A program made the position numbers and the translations under genes. 25,355 nucleotides of DNA from Amoebophrya sp. AT5.2 (lineage: Eukaryota; Sar; Dinophyceae; Syndiniales; Amoebophryaceae), in assembly GCA_005223375.1 (NCBI GenBank), contig RXOD01004246.1:1-25355 (forward strand), written 5' to 3'. The notes beneath the pieces are model-generated. The model had not been told where the DNA came from. It saw only the letters and a program-made list of their open reading frames with translations, and ran no database searches. The stretch's first letter is position 1. Each line of letters starts with the position of its first letter. Of the stretch, positions 18,901-25,355 are shown in pieces.

Positions 18901-21103
18901 ATGTCCTTTTTCCAGGATCTGTTTGAGGGTCTCACTGCGGACTATGCCCTCAAGCCTGAGGATTTCGAACGTGCCTCGCAGGCCTCTACCCGCCGGCCTT
19001 CGAGCACCGACGAGGAGAATCAGGGCGGCGATGGCGGGGGAAACGGCTCAGGTAACAGCGGTGTCAGCGTGAAAGCGATCGTCCAACAGATTGAGGAACG
19101 GAAATGGGGATCAGCTGCTGAGGTAACAGCGACTGCGCCCCCTGCGGCTGCTTTTGCACCAGCGACGCTAACGTCGTCCTCGTCTTCCAGTTGTAGTTCC
19201 AGCAGCAGCTCGTCTGTGGTGGAGCCTCCGTCGAGTGCAAGCGCTTCTGCGCCCGTGCCGCCGCCTGCGGGAAGTGCCTCCGCTTATGGTACCGACGGCG
19301 CAGCGGGGGAGGAGGACGGGGCGTCCATTTTCGACTCGGTCCTGTCCGGAGCCACCGGGATGGTGAGCAGCCTCCTCGCGGGCGATTTCGAATGGACGCA
19401 CGAGAAGGAAACGAAGAAGGAAGAGGCGTACTTCGAGGAGCCGGGCCCCTCGCCCCTCGACGACGAGGAGCACTGGTACGCGGAACAAGTAAAGAAAGGG
19501 GTTTCATCGTCTTCGTCTTCCCCGCTTCGTGCTGCTGAGAGCGCGGCAGAGGTAAACTTGCAGGAGTGGACGAACCCCGAAGCAATTGCGAGTAGTAGCG
19601 CCGAGCTGGTGCGGGATGCGGGAAGAAGTTCACCAAGTAGTACACCGCGTGATGTTTTTACGTCGGCAACCTCGTCGAGCGCGACCGCAGTGCCGAGCGC
19701 TGTAGTTCCGGTGGGAACTACTGTTCCAAGTAGTGGCAGTTCTTCTTCTTGGTCGAGTTCCACGTCAGCACTTCCGACGTCGTTGCCGAGCAAGCCGGCG
19801 CGAAAGCGAGACTTCACGATGGTATCGGGCTCGCAGTTTGAGGCCGTCATGCGCATCGAGAAGGAGTGCTACGACCGGGACGCGACCGTTTCGGAGGAAG
19901 GTACCTAATCCTAAAGCGAAAAGCACTAAGAGTGAATTGTTTTGCTTTACTATGCTTAATATGGTTATCGTGTCGGTGTCTCCTTGATCTCTCATCGATT
20001 CCATTCTTTCACATCTTTGTTTCTACTTGCAGCCGAAGACGAACAGCTGGTTGAACCTCCGAGTGCCGCGGGCCAGACTTCGGCCGCAGAAGACGCCCCG
20101 GGGAAGACGCCAAAGAGCAGCGCGCCCACGCTGGAGTCGCATCTGGAGCAGTTCTTCTGGCGTTTCCCCGAGTATCGGGCAGACGTCCGGCAGCTGGGAG
20201 ACGGAGGTACTAACTTTACTCGGAGCGAGCCACCCGTACACCTACTTTCACTTTCTTGCTTGCGTATATAGGAGAGACAGCACACTCACCGCGCCCTACG
20301 TGGTCCTGCAGCTTTCGAAATGCTTGGTCCGCCACTTCTCGTGTTCATGGAAAGTGAAACCAGCTCCAGCAGCAGCAGGCGCAGCCTGCTCCCAATCAAA
20401 ATAGATGAAATCCAATTATTTCCTTCCCTCCCCTCCCCCACCAGCCTACTCGGTGTCCGGGCGGCGGGTTGGTTTGCAGATCAACGAGAGGAACCAGGTC
20501 GAGGTCCGTGACGGTCCCATGCGCCAGGTGCTCGAGGACTACATCGGCGGGAACTTGACCACGGCCGTGTACGCCAACTCTCACCTACAACCTGGCGCAG
20601 TGTCATCAACGTCAACATCTACTGCTGCGCCGTATGTTGCTGATGCGGACTCGCAGCGGAAGGTGTCGTTCGACGACCAGGACCAGGTGTACAACCGGAT
20701 CGAGGCGATGCGGGTGGCCAAAGAGCAGGCGAAGGCCCGCCTGCTCTCCGCGACGTCGGCGGTAGGTGGCGGCGCCGCGTCGGAGCGGGAGTCCTTCGAG
20801 CGGTACCGCCGGTGGCACCAGGTCGCGTTGCAGAAGGAGGCGCCGATCGATGCCTACGGGAACAAGATCGACATCGACACAGGACGGGTTTCGGCCTACG
20901 GCGGGTACTGGGGCGGGGGCGCGAGTTGGTTCGGCGGGACGGGGGACTCTTCCGGTCGTGCCGGGGAGTACTACGCGGGAGAGGGGGGCGCGAACAGAAT
21001 CACGGCGGAAAACCGACAGGGGACAGAAGTGCTGACGGCGCCGGTGCTGCTGGGAGGAGGCATCGGAATGGGGGGACCCATGGGAAGCTACACAAATCTG
21101 TGA
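18901..21103 (+). CDS. Hypothetical protein, Ser-rich N-terminal half, Gly-rich C-terminus (three exons)
   Basis: I do not recognise a family. Exons are 18901-19900, 20033-20206 and 20445-21103; phases agree (each intron follows the first base of a codon and both joints give Ala), and the product is 610 residues. Donors are GTACCT and GTACTA. The start MSFFQDLFEGLTADYAL looks like a genuine ordered N-terminus. Residues up to about 300 are Ser/Ala/Pro-rich with two long Ser runs and are probably disordered. Ordered-looking blocks are 'FTMVSGSQFEAVMRIEKECY', 'LESHLEQFFWRFPEYRADV', 'RVGLQINERNQVEV' and a helical 'QVYNRIEAMRVAKEQAKARL'. The last 120 residues contain Gly/Tyr/Trp-rich sequence ('YGGYWGGGASWFGG') and a Gly/Met-rich end. 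There is no signal peptide or membrane segment, so it is probably cytosolic or nuclear. Function unknown. Confidence 0.8.
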
Positions 21104-21743
21104 CGTTGGCGTGACATGTAGACTTCATATCTCACTCTGATTCCTTGTAGTGTTTGGCGCATTTTTTTTAACTCGGATAGACCGGGCCTGCTTTCGAGCG
21201 ATCGGTCCGATTCCGAAAAAGATCCGAAGCAAAGTGAAGAGCTTCATGCAAGGAAATTCCGATCAGCGAGCGTCGGTCAGACCATCCTCTACCCCTGCTG
21301 TGTTGTAGCTTTTTGCTTCTCCGTGTCGGCTCAGAAATCACAAAGAAATCCAGATCCCGTTGGCAACGATCACCACGGCGCCCATTGAGAATCCCATGCG
21401 CAAACATGATTTTGCTTCCCCAACTACGCCAGAAGCCCGCAAGGACGAACTTACGTAGAACTCTCGACCCTAACTTCCACTTTTGAAACGCTACTAGCAC
21501 TTGCAGCCACTGTTGCAGTGTTCTCTCAACGAACTTTTTTTCACTTTTCCGCCTACTGGATCATCAAACAGCAAGCTCAGCTTTCTTAACTCCACAAAGC
21601 TCCTACATCAGGCTAAGCAAACACTCATCAATCAGTTTTTTTGTAATCCACTTAAGTTCACAGGAACCAAGACCAAGCTAAGAACGACCACTCGCGTTAG
21701 ATCGACCGAGAATCTTTTCAAAAAAAAACGAAAGCGCTTCCTC
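21104..21743. other. Spacer and 5' untranslated region of the secreted-protein gene
   Basis: No gene is visible. The frame of the following gene happens to be open from about 21501, but the added residues are Phe/Asn/Thr-rich, unlike the protein, and would bury the signal peptide. I therefore treat it as untranslated. An A-rich run at 21719-21728 directly precedes the chosen start. Confidence 0.5.
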
Positions 21744-23120
21744 ATGCCGCAGCTGATCCGGTTTTCGGTTGCGGGAGCCGTGCTGCTCGCTGCCTCGACC
21801 ACGGTCGTTGACGGTCGTCATAGCATTTGGCGCCCCATCGAGTTCAATTCGCGGCAGCGGGTGAACGGCAAGTCTCGATTCTGGCAGGAGATCCGCCCTG
21901 ACGGAAGTGCCTCCCTTGCAAAGCTGGACTCCACCAGTGGCACGGAGGCTCCTGCTGATGCCGACGAGCGTCGCGCTGATGCGGACCGCAAAGAAGAGGT
22001 AGGGACCCTGCCTGTTCTTGAGGAAGAACTCGTTGGTGCGCAAGAGGCCGACATGGCGGCCAAGGTGGGCGACGCCCCCCAGAAGATGGAGGAGGGCTCG
22101 GGTGCTCTGGCGAGCCCGCGTCGTCGACTCTCCGGGAGCGACCGTCGTCGTCGTCGGTATAAATCTCCGGGCGCAACGCAGGTGCAGGTGGGAGATACTC
22201 CAGCGGAACAAGCAGCTGAGAAAACCTCTACGGCGGAGCCGAGGACTGACCAGGACAAGGTGCAACCGCAAGCTGCTCTTTCGGAGGAGGAGCGACGGGC
22301 ACTGCTAGTAGAGCAAATGCACGAGCAGGGGATAAGACTTATCCCCGTGCAGTCTGAGGCTGAAGGTGACGCGGCCGCCGACAAGGAGGAGGCTGTTGAA
22401 ACGGGTGAACTACGGCTACAGGACGACGACGAAGGGGCAGCTGCCGACATCAAGGAAAATTCTGCCGGCGTAGCTGCAGAGGTTACCGCGAAAGAGGGGA
22501 GCCCGCTCCGTCTAGTCCGTGAAACAACTCCGGACTCGAAGATGGAGAAGAAGCCCCCGGTCGCTAAGGCGCGGCGCCGACTGCGGTCGAAAACTTCGGC
22601 AGGAACAGGAAAGGTGGAAGAGCCTCCGTCTGAGCAAGACCTGGCAGCACCAGCAGCCGAAAAGACCATGTCCGTGGCGGAGGTGGAGGTGGAGACAGCT
22701 GCCAAACATGTTGATGCGAAAGAGGGCGAGGCTGATGAAGAAGTGGACAAGGTGGGTCCGCGCCAGCGCAAGCGCTTTCGACTCAGTCAAAAGTATCCGC
22801 CCTCCGAATTGTTCATCAAGCGTCAGAAGCCTGAGTCGCCAGCTTTGGCCGCGTTTAAAAAAGCCACAGTCGCGGCACCCCCTTCTACCGAGGTTGCGGA
22901 AGGCGAAGACGTCCGTCAGGAGCAGAAGCGAAAGGCCGAGCTTCAAGTGCAGTTTGGTAGGGCTACCAGTCAGGGGGACGTACATGCTCCAGGCGACGTC
23001 GCCGGGCCTGGTGATGGATATGTAGTGGTACGTAGGGAGAAAATTCCGTTGGGCTGGCTGACAACTTACGGTCGTCGTGAGCCTGCGGCGAGCCAAGTTA
23101 TTACTATGCGTATACCTTAA
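21744..23120 (+). CDS. Predicted secreted, highly charged low-complexity protein
   Basis: A single exon of 458 residues with no recognised family. ATG 21744 is chosen because it starts a classic signal peptide: MPQLIRF followed by a hydrophobic 'SVAGAVLLAASTTVV', with cleavage likely near residue 23. A short ordered-looking part follows ('IWRPIEFNSRQRVNGKSRFW'). The rest alternates acidic Glu/Asp/Ala runs with basic clusters such as 'PRRRLSGSDRRRRRY', 'KARRRLRSK' and 'RQRKRFRL', which are possible proprotein cleavage sites. The end is more ordered ('GYVVVRREKIPLGWLTTYG'). It probably enters the secretory route and may be a surface, storage or exported protein. Nothing in it names a function. 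Confidence 0.75.
   Translation: MPQLIRFSVAGAVLLAASTTVVDGRHSIWRPIEFNSRQRVNGKSRFWQEIRPDGSASLAKLDSTSGTEAPADADERRADADRKEEVGTLPVLEEELVGAQEADMAAKVGDAPQKMEEGSGALASPRRRLSGSDRRRRRYKSPGATQVQVGDTPAEQAAEKTSTAEPRTDQDKVQPQAALSEEERRALLVEQMHEQGIRLIPVQSEAEGDAAADKEEAVETGELRLQDDDEGAAADIKENSAGVAAEVTAKEGSPLRLVRETTPDSKMEKKPPVAKARRRLRSKTSAGTGKVEEPPSEQDLAAPAAEKTMSVAEVEVETAAKHVDAKEGEADEEVDKVGPRQRKRFRLSQKYPPSELFIKRQKPESPALAAFKKATVAAPPSTEVAEGEDVRQEQKRKAELQVQFGRATSQGDVHAPGDVAGPGDGYVVVRREKIPLGWLTTYGRREPAASQVITMRIP
22328..22346. repeat. Perfect 9-bp inverted repeat within a coding region
   Basis: GGGGATAAG, one A, then CTTATCCCC. It encodes 'GIRLIP' in the secreted protein, so it may be only a coincidence of codons. It could form a short hairpin in RNA. 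Confidence 0.6.
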
Positions 23121-24645
23121 TCCTAATTCTCTTCCAGAGAGATGGAGATCCGAAAGCTAGGATACTCACCCGATGAGTAGACTCGTAGGCCATCCGCCTA
23201 ATCATCGCAGGAATACCGACCAAGATACTTCCCGCCGGGGACAGTCGGAGTCCACATATAAACAACAAACAACACATTGTTGACATCGACGTCGAGTAGC
23301 ACATCTTTTAGCCACACCCTGGCGAACTTCTTCGGCATGGCATATGTAGAATCATTCGATTTACCTCACTAATGTTTTTGGTCTGACTTCGGGCTGTTGA
23401 TGTAGTAGTTCCGGGATGAAATAAGAGAGCTACTGCTGTTCCAAATGAATCAGTGGAAACAAGCATCCAGCATTCCGTGGTAGTAAAAAGCGGCTTTTCT
23501 TCCTAGGATTGTAGCACATTGCGCGTACTTAGAAGAATGTCGAAGTAGTAGGACTTATCAAAAAGGAGCGCGTTTTGGGCCTTCATTTTCTGTTTTGAAA
23601 CATTGATCGCTCGCTGTCATCTCTTTCTCGGCCGAAAAATGTGTTTTGCTTGATGATCACCAGCTTTTTGACTCTCCGACGAAGGAGAAGACCATCGAAA
23701 AGGCGATCGCTATACCATCATCATCAACAAAATATTTTATTAGAAATGCACCCTCCTCAGCTTTTCGTTTCGCGGCGTCTCCAAGCGTATAGCTACGAAT
23801 ATCCTCAGATAGGGATACTAGACCTTCAAAGATGTTGCGGGGAAATATTTCTCGCAAAGGAGCACCAGGAGTCCGAGGTTGCTGTAAGTATGGAGATCTG
23901 CAGAACAAGAGCAACAAACTGACTTGTTCCGCATATTACAACACGGGACGAAAAACCGTTCAACTGGGCATCAAGTCACACGAAAACAAGGAGGAGGCAA
24001 TGTGGAAAACAAAAAAAACGTAAAGTCAAAGAGCTGCGCTTGCTAACGCAGCGTGGAGCACGGGAGGAATATGTTTGTAAGAAAGTAGCTGGGGCGCCAT
24101 TTTGTTGCTCCATTTTTCTACCACCGCCGGATCTCCCTTCACAATACAGGGCAGTGTCGGTGCAGCAATGATCAATGATAAACTTGACGACGGTCTTTCC
24201 TTGGATGATCAACAATAAATTCCAAATCCATGATCGGTGACGCTCGACCCATGAAAGAATGCGGATGTCAAACAATGTCTGTGCGCTCGGTCGTGCCCGC
24301 TCCTATGCCGCGTGTCTGACTAGGAAATACGAACAAGATTCAAATTAATCTCACAAAACAAAGAATAGCAACAGGAACCCCACCCGGATCACGTTAGCTG
24401 CAACTGCAAGTATAAATACGCGTTCTTACGACCTCAGGTTTAGCTTTAATACCGATAATTCATCAATTTCAATCAGACCTCGACTGCACACGCTCGTATT
24501 CAAATGCATCCATCGCCCTTCGACCAGTAAACTACCTAGACCTTCCTTTACTTCTCGTGCTCCAGTTGCCAGAAAGCAACAGCACCTCTCTTTGTTGCAA
24601 CCAATTCAAACGAAACCTGATTTGGATCCTCTCTTGCATCCCAAA
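23121..24645. other. Intergenic spacer, no supported gene
   Basis: This A+T-richer stretch has only short open frames. On the - strand 23657-23917 reads 'REIFPRNIFEGLVSLSEDI' and similar, which looks faintly protein-like, but no start, splice partner or domain supports it. I see no RNA gene, repeat array or mobile element. Confidence 0.45.
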
Positions 24646-25355
24646 ATGCTGTGCGCGTGCTTGCTCACTGCTTCCGTCGTCGCGGGCGTGAAGCTCCCGG
24701 CGTCTCCCGCAGAAACCTCGGGAAACGCGTCTGGCGCCGCGTCTTCCAGCTTGGATCCGAATGCGCACTCCACCAGTTGGGCATGGTACACGACCTTCGC
24801 CAATGGTGCGTATCCGGTCTCCCTGCCCGGGTCCCCCGCCGCGGGTCTCCCGACCCTCGCGGCCGCGCCGCAGAACACGCAGGAGCAGGAAGAGGAACAG
24901 GAACAACTGCAGCAGGAGGAGACGGTCTTCACCTATCCCTACGCCGCGGACGACGCCGACTACCTCTCGCCCGCGACGATGTGGCGCCGCCAGCAACAGT
25001 ACGAGGCGTGGCTGCACCGGTACACCGAGCTGTCGCCAAACGGGCAGAATCGAGACTTTCGCCCGCACCAGCAGCAGGACATAGAGGCTGGGTTTGTCAC
25101 GCCGCCAGACGGGCGGGGATACGGCGAGGCGTTTAGACCGGTGGACGACGGGAACGGCAACGTGGTGTACGTGCCGGTGACCCCGAGGCACGAAGACACG
25201 CCGAGAATGCTACAGGTGGGAGGCGTGTTCGACAGCCCGCGGTTCGGAAGAGTTGTGCGCCGGATGCCAGAAGGCGGTCCTGTTGGTGTCAACAGAGTGC
25301 TGGACTTCGGGGACGAGGAGGTAACCGTGCCGGTCGGTGCGCCCGCGGCTTCCGG
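24646..25355 (+). CDS. Predicted secreted protein, N-terminal part (runs off the window)
   Basis: The frame from ATG 24646 stays open to the window end, at least 236 codons. The start MLCACLLTASVVAGVKLPAS is a short but clear signal peptide. After a Ser/Ala/Pro-rich linker there is a Glu/Gln run ('QEQEEEQEQLQQEE'). Then follows a Tyr/Trp/Arg-containing, ordered-looking part ('ATMWRRQQQYEAWLHRYTEL') and Val/Gly/Pro-rich sequence with 'NVVYVPVTPRHEDTPR' and 'RVVRRMPEGGPVGVNRVL'. No family is recognised. It is the second predicted secreted protein in a row, but the two share no obvious sequence. Confidence 0.7.
   Translation, partial: MLCACLLTASVVAGVKLPASPAETSGNASGAASSSLDPNAHSTSWAWYTTFANGAYPVSLPGSPAAGLPTLAAAPQNTQEQEEEQEQLQQEETVFTYPYAADDADYLSPATMWRRQQQYEAWLHRYTELSPNGQNRDFRPHQQQDIEAGFVTPPDGRGYGEAFRPVDDGNGNVVYVPVTPRHEDTPRMLQVGGVFDSPRFGRVVRRMPEGGPVGVNRVLDFGDEEVTVPVGAPAAS

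Noticed and set aside
21818..22771. - strand open frame of 317 codons, Ser-rich
   Set aside because: It is the mirror of the Glu/Ala/Arg-rich coding sequence of the secreted protein; the Ser richness is what antisense of that codon use gives.
1..25355. General stop-codon reassignment as in some syndinians
   Set aside because: Long frames and five- to seven-exon genes run without internal stops and end at normal stop codons; only the single TGA at 2720 is in question.
1..25355. tRNA, rRNA, CRISPR arrays, transposases
   Set aside because: I looked for tRNA B-box-like words, regular spaced repeats and transposase motifs and found nothing that holds up.

Overview
The window is nuclear DNA of a eukaryotic microbe. 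Conserved proteins are broken by spliceosomal introns that end in CAG after a pyrimidine-rich stretch, and the genes are RNA polymerase II subunit RPB3, a PTS2-type peroxisomal thiolase, a membrane sterol desaturase-like enzyme and an SF1 helicase. All eight genes I can support lie on the + strand. That co-orientation, the ParB/sulfiredoxin-like 'SLDNRRL' domain and an intron flanked by a short direct repeat point to an alveolate, most likely of the dinoflagellate lineage (for example a syndinian). The placement is inference. The standard genetic code explains every gene except one in-frame TGA in RPB3, which a 24-nt intron would remove.

Layout: 1-369, 3' end of an armadillo-like gene. 1603-4061, RPB3 in seven exons. 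5187-6353, fatty acid hydroxylase/sterol desaturase family protein. 7695-8111, a doubtful small gene. 8140-14915, a giant gene of two exons whose product joins a ParB/Srx-like domain, a KEN-like RNase domain (as in IRE1 and RNase L) and a UPF1/SEN1-type SF1 helicase. 15670-17811, peroxisomal 3-ketoacyl-CoA thiolase in five exons. 18901-21103, an orphan three-exon protein. 21744-23120, a secreted charged protein. 24646-end, a second secreted protein running off the window. The spacers of about 0.6-1.5 kb hold no gene I can support.

The genes do not form a pathway. Transcription (RPB3), lipid metabolism (sterol desaturase, beta-oxidation thiolase), RNA metabolism or defence (helicase) and secreted proteins are mixed, as in a eukaryotic one-way gene array.

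Most notable: (1) the ParB/Srx + KEN + SF1 helicase architecture, a possible self-contained RNA-remodelling and RNA-cleaving protein; (2) 5' splice sites that are mostly GTAC rather than GTAAGT; (3) an RPB3 intron that restores frame only if cut inside a CATCCT direct repeat, and a 24-nt apparent intron in the same gene; (4) an intact four-cysteine [4Fe-4S]-type motif in RPB3. Every call comes from reading the sequence; no search was run.
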